Below are positions 1 to 8,234 of a stretch of 64,000 nt of DNA, one piece after another. The first letter of the stretch is position 1. Each line of letters begins with the position of its first letter. The notes under the pieces are model-generated. The model was not told the origin of the DNA. It ran no database searches and saw nothing but the letters and a program-made list of their open reading frames with translations. The translations under genes were made by a program, and so were the position numbers. The stretch is taken from the NCBI RefSeq assembly GCF_030811475.1, contig NZ_JAUSQV010000001.1:2987001-3051000 (forward strand). Reading direction: 5' to 3'. The stretch comes from Nakamurella flavida (GTDB lineage: Bacteria; Actinomycetota; Actinomycetes; Mycobacteriales; Nakamurellaceae).

Positions 1-861
1 CAGGGTGAGCCCGACCAGCAGGCCCGCCCCGATCGCGATCAGGGTGAGGGTGGCGAAGGCCAACCGGGCGATGCCCAGCGGGATGCGCAGGCGGGCCAGG
101 TCGAACGATCCGTTCAGCAGGTGCGGGCCGGGGACCAGGACCATGCACGGGCAGACCGCGGCCAGCCGCAGCGGTGAGCTGAGGTCGAGCTGCACCGCGG
201 CCGCGCCGATCAGCCCGGCGAGCAGCGCCGCCGCACCGACCTGGGTGAAGTTCGACCCGCCCCTCCGGGCGATGGCCCGGCGCAGCAGTCCGGCGCCGCC
301 GGCGGCGACCGCGATGAGGCCGACGGCCTGCCAGTGGTCGACACCGAAGATCACCGCCAGGCAGACCGCCCCGACCGCGCAGGCCGCGGCGAACAGTGCG
401 GTGTTGGCCGGCGGCAGGGCACGGGCGCGGGAGACGGCGGTCAGCGTCTGTGCCGCGGTCCGCCGGCCCGCGGCGAAGTCCTCGACCGCCCGATCGACGG
501 CCATGACCCGGTTCATGCCCACCGTGGTGGGGGCGGCGGCGAACTCCCGGCGGGCGACCCGGCCGGACCGATCGGTGTACTGCACGGTGCAGGTGGTCCA
601 GTCCAGCCGCAGCTCGACCCGGCCACCCGCGGCCCGGGCGATCTGTCCGGCCCGCTCGACGACCTTGTCGGTCTCGGCGCCGTCGGCCAGCAGGGCGGCC
701 GCCACCGCGGCCACCAGATCGGCCCCGGTGTCCGCCGTGGTGCCGGTGATGTCCGCCCCGGGGCTCGTGGCCCCCGCAGCGACCGCAGCGACCGGATCGA
801 CCGGGGCGACCGGGGGGTCGGAGGGCGGCGCGGCCCGCCCGGTACCGCGCCGCACCTCCAT
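1..861 (-). CDS. ThrE-family threonine/serine exporter, partial (cut by window start)
   Basis: The reading frame is open from ATG 861 to the window edge, giving 287 residues with no stop, so the C-terminus is missing. Residues ~45-145 form a soluble domain with the run TTADTGADLVAAVAAALL and a DRAVEDF-type helix, as in the cytoplasmic part of ThrE (DUF1212) proteins. From ~150 onward there are hydrophobic segments (ALFAAACAVGAVCLAVIFGV, AVGLIAVAAGGAGLL, AALLAGLIGAAAV), and a VPGPHLLNG motif typical of the ThrE membrane domain. Family members export threonine and serine or related small amino acids across the inner membrane. The start codon overlaps the fumarase stop (TGATG), so it is probably translationally coupled as the last gene of the malic enzyme-fumarase operon. 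Substrate is inferred from the family only. Confidence 0.75.
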   Translation of the reverse strand, partial: MEVRRGTGRAAPPSDPPVAPVDPVAAVAAGATSPGADITGTTADTGADLVAAVAAALLADGAETDKVVERAGQIARAAGGRVELRLDWTTCTVQYTDRSGRVARREFAAAPTTVGMNRVMAVDRAVEDFAAGRRTAAQTLTAVSRARALPPANTALFAAACAVGAVCLAVIFGVDHWQAVGLIAVAAGGAGLLRRAIARRGGSNFTQVGAAALLAGLIGAAAVQLDLSSPLRLAAVCPCMVLVPGPHLLNGSFDLARLRIPLGIARLAFATLTLIAIGAGLLVGLTL

Positions 862-2360
862 CAGGCGCCCTGGACGCCGTGCCCGACGAGCGAGGCCGGG
901 ACGACGATGGAGTCGAACTGCTGCTCGGTGACGTGGCCGGAGGCCAGGGCCGCCTCCTTCAGGGTCTGGCCGGCGGCCAGCGCGTTCTCCGCGATGTGCG
1001 CGGCGTTCTGGTAGCCGATGACGGGGCTGAGCGCGGTGACCAGCATGAGGCTCTCGCCCACGTAGCTGGAGATCTTGGGCTTGTTCAGCTCGGTCCCGCT
1101 GACGGAGAACTTCAGGAACTTCTCCATCCCGTCGCCCAGGATGCGGGCCGAGTGCAGGAAGTTGTTGATGATCACCGGGCGCATCGCGTTGAGCTGGAAG
1201 TTGCCCTGCGAGCCGGAGAAGGCGATGGCCGCGTCGTCGCCGAGCACCTGGATGGCGATCATGACGATGGCCTCGCACTGGGTCGGGTTGACCTTGCCCG
1301 GCATGATCGAGCTGCCCGGTTCGTTCTGCGGCAGCAGGAGTTCGGCGAACCCGGTGCGCGGACCCGAGGCGAGCCAGCGCATGTCGTTCGCGATCTTCAT
1401 CAGGGCCACGGCCAGACCGCGCAGCGCGGCGGCGGCCCGCACCATGGCGTCCAGCGACCCCTGGGCCATGAACTTGTTCGGGGCGGTGACGAACTTCCGG
1501 CCGGTCAGCTCGGCGATGGTCAGCGCGATGTCCTCGCTGAAGCCCTCCGGGGCGTTCAGGCCGGTGCCGACGGCGGTGCCGCCGGCGGCCAGCTCCAGCA
1601 GACCTCCGCGGCTGTGCTCGATCTCGTCGATGCAGGCGCGGATCTGCGCGGCCCAGCCGGACCACTCCTGGCCGACGGTGAGCGGCACCGCGTCCTCGAG
1701 GTGGGTGCGGCCGATCTTGACCACGTCCATCCAGCCGATGGCCTTGCGCTCCAGCTCGTCGGCCAGTGCCGTGGCCCGCGGCAGCAGCTTCTCGTCGATC
1801 TCCAGGATTGCGGCGATGTGCATCGCGGTGGGGAAGGTGTCGTTGCTGGACTGCCCCATGTTGACGTCGTCGTTGGGGCCCACCGGGTGCTGGGTGCCCA
1901 GCTCCCCGCCGAGCAGCTGGATGGCCCGGTTGGACAGCACCTCGTTGACGTTCATGTTGCTCTGCGTCCCGGACCCGGTCTGCCATACGAACAGCGGGAA
2001 GTTGTCGTCGAGCTTGCCGGCGATGGTCTCCTCGGCGGCCTGGATGATCGCGTCGGTCTTCCAGTCCGGCAGCCGGCCCGCGGCGTGGTTGACGATCGCG
2101 GCGGCCTTCTTCACGTAGCCGTAGGCGCGGTAGACCTCGACCGGCATGTGGTCGTTGCCGATGGAGAAGTGGATCAGCGACCGCTGGGTCTGCGCCCCCC
2201 AGTAGTGGTCGGCCGGCACCTCCACGGTGCCCATGGAGTCGAACTCGCTGCGGGAGCCGGTGGCACTCAGGCCGATCGGGACGTCGCGCAGGGTCGGGCT
2301 GGCGGCGGTCGGGGTGGCGGCGGCGGCCGGGGCCGTCTGCGGATCGGCGTGGGTGGTCAT
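861..2360 (-). CDS. fumC: Class II fumarate hydratase (fumarase C)
   Basis: 499 residues. This enzyme interconverts fumarate and L-malate in the TCA cycle in the cytoplasm. Family signatures are plain: GTVEVPADHYWGAQTQRS near the N-terminus, SSNDTFPTAMH, GRTHLEDAVPLTVGQE, and the lyase-family loop GSSIMPGKVNPTQCE carrying the catalytic serine. About 40 residues, rich in Ala, Thr and Pro, precede the conserved core. The start is still supported by AGGAG about 8 bases upstream of ATG 2360. The protein is slightly longer than the usual ~460-470 because of this N-terminal extension. It lies 46 bp downstream of malic enzyme, so the two probably share a transcript linking fumarate, malate and pyruvate. 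Confidence 0.96.
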   Translation of the reverse strand: MTTHADPQTAPAAAATPTAASPTLRDVPIGLSATGSRSEFDSMGTVEVPADHYWGAQTQRSLIHFSIGNDHMPVEVYRAYGYVKKAAAIVNHAAGRLPDWKTDAIIQAAEETIAGKLDDNFPLFVWQTGSGTQSNMNVNEVLSNRAIQLLGGELGTQHPVGPNDDVNMGQSSNDTFPTAMHIAAILEIDEKLLPRATALADELERKAIGWMDVVKIGRTHLEDAVPLTVGQEWSGWAAQIRACIDEIEHSRGGLLELAAGGTAVGTGLNAPEGFSEDIALTIAELTGRKFVTAPNKFMAQGSLDAMVRAAAALRGLAVALMKIANDMRWLASGPRTGFAELLLPQNEPGSSIMPGKVNPTQCEAIVMIAIQVLGDDAAIAFSGSQGNFQLNAMRPVIINNFLHSARILGDGMEKFLKFSVSGTELNKPKISSYVGESLMLVTALSPVIGYQNAAHIAENALAAGQTLKEAALASGHVTEQQFDSIVVPASLVGHGVQGA

Positions 2361-2406
2361 GGGTTCTCCTGGGTCTGGGTTGCGGGGCGGTCGTTCAGGG
2401 AGTGGG

Positions 2407-4062
2407 TCAGGCCTGAGCCGGATGGGGGGTGTAGACCGGCTGCCACATGGCGTCCTGCACGGCCTGGACCAGGTCGTCGTGGGTGCGGGTGGCGACGCCG
2501 TCGGCGGCGGCGGCCTTCGCGACGGCCAGGGCCACCGTCGCCGAGGAGGCCCGCAGGTTCTCCACGTCGGGCAGCAGGGAGGCGCCCAGGGGAGTCGGAT
2601 CGACCTGGCCGGCGACGGCCTCGGCCGCGGCGAGCAGCATCCCGTCGGTGACGTGTCGGGCGCCGGAGACGATCGTGCCCAACCCCAGGCCGGGGTAGAG
2701 CAGGGCGTTGTTGGCCTGCCCGATGACGTACCGGACGCCGTCGTACTCGACGGGCGGGACCGGGATGCCGGTGGCCACCAGGGCCTGGCCCTTCGACTGG
2801 GGGATGACGTCCGCCGGCATGGCCTCGATGCGCTCGGTCGGGTTGGACAGCGGCAGGATGATGGGCCGTTCGACCCCGGCGCACATGGCCTCGACCACGT
2901 CCCGGGTGAAGGCGTTGTGGTCGGTGGACGTGCCGATGAGCACCGTGGGGGCGACCTGTCGGATGGCGGTGACCAGGTCGATCTTCCCGCCGGTCCGCGG
3001 CCAGTCCGCGACCTCGGCGGCCGGGCGGGCGTAGGCCTGCTGGTAGTTCGGCAGGTCGGGCATGTCGTCGGTGACCAGGCCGTCCACGTCGACCAGCCAC
3101 ACCCGCGCCTTCGCCTCGTCCGGGGTCGCCCCGGACCGGATCATCGCGGCGTGGATCTGATCGGCCATGCCGGTGCCGGCGGTGCCCGCTCCGTAGACCA
3201 GCAGCCGCTGCTCGGCGAAGGTCTGCCCGGTGATCTTGAGCCCGGAGATGACGCAGGACATCACGATGGCGCCCGTGCCCTGCATGTCGTCGTTGAAGAT
3301 GCGGTAGGTGTCCCGGTACTCCTCCAGGATCCGGCGGGCGTTGCTCGGGCCGAAGTCCTCGAAGTGCAGCAGGGCGTTCGGGAAGAGCTCGGTGGCGACC
3401 TCCAGGTAGGTCCGGATCAGGTCGTCGTACCGCTGACCGGACACGCGGGCGTGCCGGTTGCCGAGATAGGCGGGATCGTTCAGCAGGATCTCGTTGTCGG
3501 TCCCGACGTCCAGGTTCACCGCGATCACCCGGTTCGGGTCGATGCCGGCGGCGGCGGTGTAGACGGCGAGCTTGCCGATGGAGATGTCGGTGCCGTTCAC
3601 GCCCCAGTCGCCGATGCCGAGGATCTCCTGCGCATCGGAGACCACCAGCAGGTCGACGTCGTCCGGGCCCAGGCCGAGGGTCTGGAACGAGGCGCGCACG
3701 TCCTCGGGGCGGTCGATGGACAGGTACACGGCGCGCGAGTGGCGGTAGTCGCGGCTCCACAGCTTGATGGCCTCGCCGACGGTGGGGTCGTAGACGACCG
3801 GGAGCAGTTCGGCGAGGTGCTCGGCGACGACCTTGTAGAACAGCACCTCGTTGCGATCGTGCAGGGAGTCCAGGAAGACGTACTTCTCCAGATCGGTGGA
3901 GTACCGCTGCAGTTGCGCGTAGCTGCGGGACGCCTGTTCGTCGAGCGTCTCCACCGCGGCCGGCAGCCGTCCGGTGAGGCCGAGCTCCGCGCGCTCGGCC
4001 AGGGTGAAGGCGGTGCCGCGATTGCGCAGGGGGTCGGTCAGGGCGGTGGGGCGGAGACTCAT
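2407..4062 (-). CDS. NAD-type malic enzyme (malate dehydrogenase, oxaloacetate-decarboxylating)
   Basis: 551 residues, the normal length for the large bacterial malic enzymes. It oxidatively decarboxylates L-malate to pyruvate with NAD(P). The N-terminal domain shows RNRGTAFTLAERAELGLTG and LPVVYDPTVGEA. The catalytic region shows SDAQEILGIGDWGVNGTDIS, the metal/substrate segment HFEDFGPSNA, and FNDDMQGTGAIVMS. The NAD domain follows with VYGAGTAGTGMADQI and later IILPLSNPTERIEA. ATG 4062 has GGGAGCG just upstream. It is the first gene of a set with fumC and the ThrE-type exporter. The cofactor preference (NAD over NADP) is inferred from the long form and not proven. Confidence 0.94.
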   Translation of the reverse strand: MSLRPTALTDPLRNRGTAFTLAERAELGLTGRLPAAVETLDEQASRSYAQLQRYSTDLEKYVFLDSLHDRNEVLFYKVVAEHLAELLPVVYDPTVGEAIKLWSRDYRHSRAVYLSIDRPEDVRASFQTLGLGPDDVDLLVVSDAQEILGIGDWGVNGTDISIGKLAVYTAAAGIDPNRVIAVNLDVGTDNEILLNDPAYLGNRHARVSGQRYDDLIRTYLEVATELFPNALLHFEDFGPSNARRILEEYRDTYRIFNDDMQGTGAIVMSCVISGLKITGQTFAEQRLLVYGAGTAGTGMADQIHAAMIRSGATPDEAKARVWLVDVDGLVTDDMPDLPNYQQAYARPAAEVADWPRTGGKIDLVTAIRQVAPTVLIGTSTDHNAFTRDVVEAMCAGVERPIILPLSNPTERIEAMPADVIPQSKGQALVATGIPVPPVEYDGVRYVIGQANNALLYPGLGLGTIVSGARHVTDGMLLAAAEAVAGQVDPTPLGASLLPDVENLRASSATVALAVAKAAAADGVATRTHDDLVQAVQDAMWQPVYTPHPAQA

Positions 4063-4370
4063 GGGCGCTCCCGGTTCGTCGTCAGGGCAGGGGTGGGCGG
4101 ACCTGAGCTGCGGTCGGGGCGGCGGCGGTCATCCGGCGGTGGTCATCCGGCTGGGTCGTCCGGCTGGGTGGTCCGACAGGGTTCGTCCGGCCGGACGGGA
4201 CGGCCGGGCGGGGGCGGCGGCACCGGGTGGCGGCTCGTGCGGGCCGACCCGGAGCCGGGCTCACACGCCGGCCTGCGGTAGCAACTCTGCGCTTAATGTC
4301 GGCTACACGTAGTGAGATCAGTGTGAACAAGCGGGAGGGTCGGGGAGTCGGCGACGTCCGTCGCAGCAGG
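4063..4370. other. Intergenic region upstream of malic enzyme
   Basis: This 308-bp gap separates the alpha/beta hydrolase stop from the malic enzyme start. It has short CCGGCTGGGTCGTCCGG-like direct repeats around 4135-4175. There is a less GC-rich patch at about 4290-4325, where the malic enzyme promoter most likely lies. No convincing -35/-10 pair or gene was found. An open frame on the minus strand here has arginine- and proline-rich composition and looks non-coding. Confidence 0.4.
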
Positions 4371-5249
4371 TCAGCGGGTCGAGCGGTGGGCGAGCGCGGC
4401 GAGGGCAGCGACCAGCTCGGGCCACACCGCGGGCGGGGGAGCCTGGTGCCCGACGCCGTCCAGGACGAGCAGCGGGGCGTCCAGGGCCCTGGCCAGGGCT
4501 TCCCCGTGCGCCAGGGGGAACAGCGGGTCGGCCGAGCCGTGGACGACCAGGGCCGGCACTCCCCGCAGGGCGCTGAGATCGACCGACGGAGCCGACTCGG
4601 CCACCAGGAAGTGGTTGGCGGCTCCGGCCATGGACGGCGTGCGGGCCCACACGGCCGCGACGAGGCGGCGCATCCCGTCCTCGTCGAACAGCCCGGGACC
4701 GGCGTACGGGCGCTCGGCCTCGATCACCCAGTCCGTGACGCTGTCCACGTCCGACCAGTCCGGTGCGGGCGGTTCGACGTCGAAGGTGGCCAGGATCGCC
4801 GCCGACGGTCCCGGGAGATCACCGACGGCGCCCGCGGGACTGGTGGACAGCAGGGCCAGCGCGGCCACCCGGTCCCGGTGGACCGCGGCGATCTGCTGGG
4901 CCAGCCCGCCGCCCATCGACAGGCCGGCGATCGTGGCGGTGGCGATGCCGAACGCGTCGAGGACGTGGACCGCGTCCTCGGCCAGGTCCCGCGCGGCGTA
5001 GTCCGGCTCCCCGGGCGGGGAGAGCGTCGACTCCCCGGTGTCCCGGGTGTCGTACCGCAGGACGAGCAGGTGCTCGGCGGCGAGTGCCTGGCAGAAGGCG
5101 TCGTCCCACCAGTCCCGCGACCACGTCGCGCCGCCGAGCAGCAGCAGGGCGGGGTCGGTGGGATCGCCCAGGGCCTGCGCGGCGACGATGCCGCCGCGGA
5201 CGTCGACCGTTCTCGATCGCCACCCGGCGGCAGCGTCGGGGGCGGTCAC
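4371..5249 (-). CDS. Alpha/beta-fold hydrolase
   Basis: 292 residues with a complete alpha/beta-hydrolase signature. The nucleophile elbow is AGLSMGGGLAQQ at about residue 115-125 (catalytic Ser), the acid is in VVHGSADPLFP, and the histidine is in GVGHQAPPP near the C-terminus. The strand LLLLGGATWSRDWW carries the oxyanion-hole region. It is related to the DhaA/carboxylesterase-type single-domain hydrolases that act on esters or lactones; the substrate cannot be read from sequence. The GTG 5249 start has only a weak ribosome-binding site. It lies 63 bp behind the FucU-like gene on the same strand, so it may be the last gene of the sugar-related minus-strand set (6810 to 4371), where an esterase or lactonase role would fit. 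Confidence 0.8.
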   Translation of the reverse strand: MTAPDAAAGWRSRTVDVRGGIVAAQALGDPTDPALLLLGGATWSRDWWDDAFCQALAAEHLLVLRYDTRDTGESTLSPPGEPDYAARDLAEDAVHVLDAFGIATATIAGLSMGGGLAQQIAAVHRDRVAALALLSTSPAGAVGDLPGPSAAILATFDVEPPAPDWSDVDSVTDWVIEAERPYAGPGLFDEDGMRRLVAAVWARTPSMAGAANHFLVAESAPSVDLSALRGVPALVVHGSADPLFPLAHGEALARALDAPLLVLDGVGHQAPPPAVWPELVAALAALAHRSTR

Positions 5250-5312
5250 GGCTCGACCACGGTCATGGCGTCATCGTCGCTGTTCCCCCCGGAACTGGCC
5301 ACCGGACGGTAC

Positions 5313-5753
5313 TCAGTCCGCGGGCGGGAAGACCACGCCCTTGGTGATGAGGAAGCAGGAGAACGGCCGCGACTCCGAGGTGAGGATCGCGCCGTAGGCC
5401 TGCCGGGCCGCGGCGTAGAACGCGGTGCGGGCCAGCGGGGTCACGGTCACGTCGCGGCCCTCCGCGTCGGTGAGGATCCGGGTGATCTCGCCGTGGGTGG
5501 GGATGACGGCGTCAGCTTCGTCATCGGGCACCATGCCCCACACCGACGGGTCCACGAAGGTGTCGACGGGCAGCAGCTCGGCGATGGCCGCGATCGCCGT
5601 CGGGGCGTCGGCGCCGGCCAGGGTGGCCACCCGGGCGTGGTTGGCTGCGGCCGGGTAGTTCCGGTCGACCACGGCGAGCACGTCGCCGTGCCCCATCGCG
5701 GACAGCATCGTGAGCGCCTCGGTGGTGAGCAGGGCGGGGATTCCCTTGAGCAT
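5313..5753 (-). CDS. RbsD/FucU-family sugar mutarotase (L-fucose mutarotase-like)
   Basis: 146 residues, the usual size of the family. The opening MLKGIPALLTTEALTMLSAM followed by GHGDVLAVVDRNYPAA matches the FucU/RbsD fold, with the active-site His in MGHGD and the Asp-Asn pair that follows. The C-terminal segment SCFLITKGVVFP is also typical. The family interconverts anomers or ring forms of ribose, fucose and related sugars. GGAGACGAGA precedes ATG 5753. It sits between a 2-hydroxyacid dehydrogenase and a hydrolase, and opposite an SDR-lactonase pair. A mutarotase supplying the correct anomer to a lactol-oxidising dehydrogenase would make sense. The actual sugar is unknown. Confidence 0.85.
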   Translation of the reverse strand: MLKGIPALLTTEALTMLSAMGHGDVLAVVDRNYPAAANHARVATLAGADAPTAIAAIAELLPVDTFVDPSVWGMVPDDEADAVIPTHGEITRILTDAEGRDVTVTPLARTAFYAAARQAYGAILTSESRPFSCFLITKGVVFPPAD

Positions 5754-5787
5754 TCTCGTCTCCGGATCGGTGGCGGGGCGGGTGGTC

Positions 5788-6810
5788 TCAGCCGACGGGG
5801 CGGTTGCGGTACCGGCCGACCAGCTCCGGTGCCGCAGCCTGCAGCCGTACCGGTGGCAGGCCGGCCTTCATGAGCTCCAGGTCGTCGCAGACCATCTCGC
5901 CGATGGTGTGGAACGCCTGCTCGATGCCGCCGGCCCGGTGCCCGGAGAGGATCACGGTGTCCAGGGCGCGGAACGGGCTGTCGGCGGGGATCGGCTCGAC
6001 CGGCCAGACGTCGATCCCGGCGACGATCCGGCCGGCGGTGAGCTCGGCCAGCAGGGCGTCGTAGTCGACCACCGCGGCCCGGCTGACCAGGATCAGGCGG
6101 GCCCCGTCGGGCAGCAGGGCGAGCTTGGCCGCGTCCAGCAGGTGGGCGCTCTCCGGGGTCGCCGTGGCGAAGACGAAGACGAACGTGCTGCGGGACAACG
6201 TCTCCTCGAGCGAGGAGGGGAGGACTCCGGCGTCGGTCAGCACCGCGGGCGGCAGCCAGGGGTCGTACACGCGGACGTTGGTGTGGAACGGGGCGAGCAG
6301 CGCGTGCAGACTGCGCCCGAGGTTGCCGAAACCGATCACGCCGACATCGGCCCCGCGCAGCAGGATGGCACCGACGTTGCTCTCCGAGACGTACTTCTCC
6401 CGCCCGGAGCGGGCCGCGTGGTCCTCCCGGCTGATGCCCCGGGCCGCGTCCAGGGCAAGGCCCAGTGCGTACTCGGCCACGGCCTGGCTGTACGCGCTCC
6501 CGCAGCCCAGCACCCGGATCCCCTGCGCGAAGGCAGTCGGGTAGTCGATGTTGGGGAAGAAGTTGCCCTCCACGTTGACGATGGCCCGCAGCGCGGGGGC
6601 GGCGGCCAATCGGTCGGCGGGCAGGTCCGGCTGACCGACCACGGCGAACGCCCGCGGCAGTGCGGCCAGGAGTGCGGCGTCGGAGAGGTCGGTGTCGAGA
6701 TCCACCACCTCGAACTCCCGGTGCAGCCGGGCCAGCGTGTCCGGCGCGAAGATCCGGTCGCGCTCCTGCGGTGCCGGTCGCAGGATGATCAGCGGCCTGT
6801 CGTCGGGCAT
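5788..6810 (-). CDS. D-isomer-specific 2-hydroxyacid dehydrogenase
   Basis: 340 residues. The C-terminal NAD-binding domain carries GVIGFGNLGRSLHALL (GxGxxG Rossmann loop). The catalytic trio of the family is visible as the Arg in LVSRAAVVDYDAL, a Glu in the DVWPVEPIP segment, and the His in LSGHRAGG. Family members reduce or oxidise 2-hydroxy/2-keto acids, for example phosphoglycerate, glyoxylate or sugar-acid intermediates. The start at ATG 6810 is chosen over an upstream in-frame ATG because GGAGA precedes it and MPDDRPLIILRP begins the first beta strand. It is followed 34 bp later by the FucU-like gene, suggesting one sugar-acid transcription unit. Substrate not assignable. Confidence 0.88.
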   Translation of the reverse strand: MPDDRPLIILRPAPQERDRIFAPDTLARLHREFEVVDLDTDLSDAALLAALPRAFAVVGQPDLPADRLAAAPALRAIVNVEGNFFPNIDYPTAFAQGIRVLGCGSAYSQAVAEYALGLALDAARGISREDHAARSGREKYVSESNVGAILLRGADVGVIGFGNLGRSLHALLAPFHTNVRVYDPWLPPAVLTDAGVLPSSLEETLSRSTFVFVFATATPESAHLLDAAKLALLPDGARLILVSRAAVVDYDALLAELTAGRIVAGIDVWPVEPIPADSPFRALDTVILSGHRAGGIEQAFHTIGEMVCDDLELMKAGLPPVRLQAAAPELVGRYRNRPVG

Positions 6811-6886
6811 CGGGTCTCCAGAACGGTCGGGTGGGACACGGCAGGACCGGCGTGCCCCCGGATCGTAGGGGCGCACCCGGGCCTGC

Positions 6887-7402
6887 TCACGCGTGCACGT
6901 CGAGGCGGATCACCCCGGCGTGGGCCAGGGACAGCAGGTAGGCCTCGGCATCGGACACCCGCAGCCACAGCACCGTCGCCTCCCGGACGTCCCCGTCCCC
7001 ATCGGCCACCGGGGCGGGCCGGTCGGTGTGCGGGCGGAACCGGGTGTCCAGCAGGACCAGCGGGACGCGGGCGTCCCAGCGCTCGACGTCGGGCATGTCG
7101 TCCGGCTCGGCCAGTAGCACCTGCCGCTGCTCCTCGGTCAGGTCGGTGGCCTCGGCGGCGAGCTTGCCGACCAGGGCGCGTCGCACGTGCAGGGCGTGCC
7201 GGGTCCGGGCGTCCAGGCGCCCCGCCTCGTCCCGGTCCAGGTAGCCGGGCATCCACTCGGCGAGCAGGTCGTCCGCGGTGGCCGCGTACACCTGTTCGTC
7301 GCTGCGGGGGTCGAACCAGCAGAACCGGGGAGGCTGCCCGTCCGGGCCGATCGAGAGGTCGACCGGCGGTCCGGGGTCGTTGCCGTGCTCGTCCGTGGTC
7401 AT
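6887..7402 (-). CDS. Hypothetical protein
   Basis: 171 residues from ATG 7402. I do not recognise the family. The protein is acidic and soluble, has no membrane segment or signal peptide, and contains the phrases PPRFCWFDPRSDEQVYAAT and LTEEQRQVLLAEPDDMPDVE. Third-position GC is high throughout, so it is a real gene. The start is the first ATG after the divergent SDR promoter region; a longer frame upstream would overlap that SDR. It is the leftmost-transcribed gene of the minus arm, with the dehydrogenase 76 bp downstream. Confidence 0.6.
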   Translation of the reverse strand: MTTDEHGNDPGPPVDLSIGPDGQPPRFCWFDPRSDEQVYAATADDLLAEWMPGYLDRDEAGRLDARTRHALHVRRALVGKLAAEATDLTEEQRQVLLAEPDDMPDVERWDARVPLVLLDTRFRPHTDRPAPVADGDGDVREATVLWLRVSDAEAYLLSLAHAGVIRLDVHA

Positions 7403-7466
7403 CGGGCAAAAGTACCGGCGGGCTACCGTGACCCCGCCCGCACCCGCTGGATCTCGAGGAGGACAC

Positions 7467-8234
7467 ATGACCGGTCGACTGTCCGGCAGGACGGCCCTGA
7501 TCACCGGGGCCGGATCGGGGATCGGGGAACGGGTCGCGCAGCGGTTCGCCGCCGAGGGCGCGACCGTGGTGCTCACCGACCGGGACCAGCAGGCGGCCGA
7601 ACGGGCCGCCGGGGCCTGCCCCGGTGCGGTGGCGATCCGGCTCGACATCTCCGACGAGGACAGCGTGGCCGCGGGCTACGCCGCCGCGGCGGAGCGGGGG
7701 CTGGAGATCGACGTCGTGGTGGCCAACGCCGGGGTACAGCTGTTCGGCCAGGACGCGCCCATCGCCGATCTCGACCTCGAGGTGTGGAACCGCACGGTCG
7801 GGGTCAATCTCACCGGCACCTTCCTGACCGTCAAGCACGCCGTGCGCGCCATGCTGACACCCGGCCGGTCCCGGCCCGGCGGGTCGATCATCCTCACCGG
7901 CAGCCCCACCGGGTTGAACGGCGAGGGTGCCGCGTTTACCGCGTACAGCAGTTCCAAGGCCGGCATCCACGGGCTCGCCCGCACCGTGGCCGCGGCCTAC
8001 GCGGCCGACGGGATCCGGGTGAACACCGTGGTCCCCGGATACACCGAGACCCCGCTGGTCACCGCCATCTCCGGCAACGCGGAGGACCGGGCGGCGATCG
8101 TCTCCCGCATCCCGCTCGGCCGGCCGGGTCGCCCCGAGGACGTCGAGGGGATCATGGTCTACCTGGCCGCCGACGAGTCGGCCTACGCCACCGGCAGCCT
8201 GTTCCGGGTGGACGGCGGGATGACCACCCTGTGA
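7467..8234 (+). CDS. SDR-family oxidoreductase (candidate sugar/lactol dehydrogenase)
   Basis: 255 residues, a classical short-chain dehydrogenase. The Rossmann motif TGAGSGIG covers residues 13-20, Asp41-type acidic residue in LTDRDQ suggests NAD preference, the NAG motif is VANAG, and the catalytic YxxxK is Tyr160-Lys164 in AYSSSKAG. GAGGAGGAC lies 4 bases before ATG 7467, which fixes the start. The next gene, a D-apionate-lactonase-like protein, starts inside its stop codon (GTGA). Such coupling suggests the SDR makes the lactone that the next protein opens. In described apiose pathways that step is done by a Gfo/Idh-type dehydrogenase, so this would be a replacement. Role inferred; the SDR fold is certain. 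Confidence 0.85.
   Translation: MTGRLSGRTALITGAGSGIGERVAQRFAAEGATVVLTDRDQQAAERAAGACPGAVAIRLDISDEDSVAAGYAAAAERGLEIDVVVANAGVQLFGQDAPIADLDLEVWNRTVGVNLTGTFLTVKHAVRAMLTPGRSRPGGSIILTGSPTGLNGEGAAFTAYSSSKAGIHGLARTVAAAYAADGIRVNTVVPGYTETPLVTAISGNAEDRAAIVSRIPLGRPGRPEDVEGIMVYLAADESAYATGSLFRVDGGMTTL

Noticed and set aside
879-2651. Long plus-strand open frame opposite fumarase and malic enzyme
   Set aside because: It is the antisense shadow of two clear genes and has low-complexity Gly/Asp/Val/Arg composition without any family motif.
4082-4330. Small minus-strand gene upstream of malic enzyme
   Set aside because: Arg/Pro-rich with no motif, and it occupies the expected promoter region.
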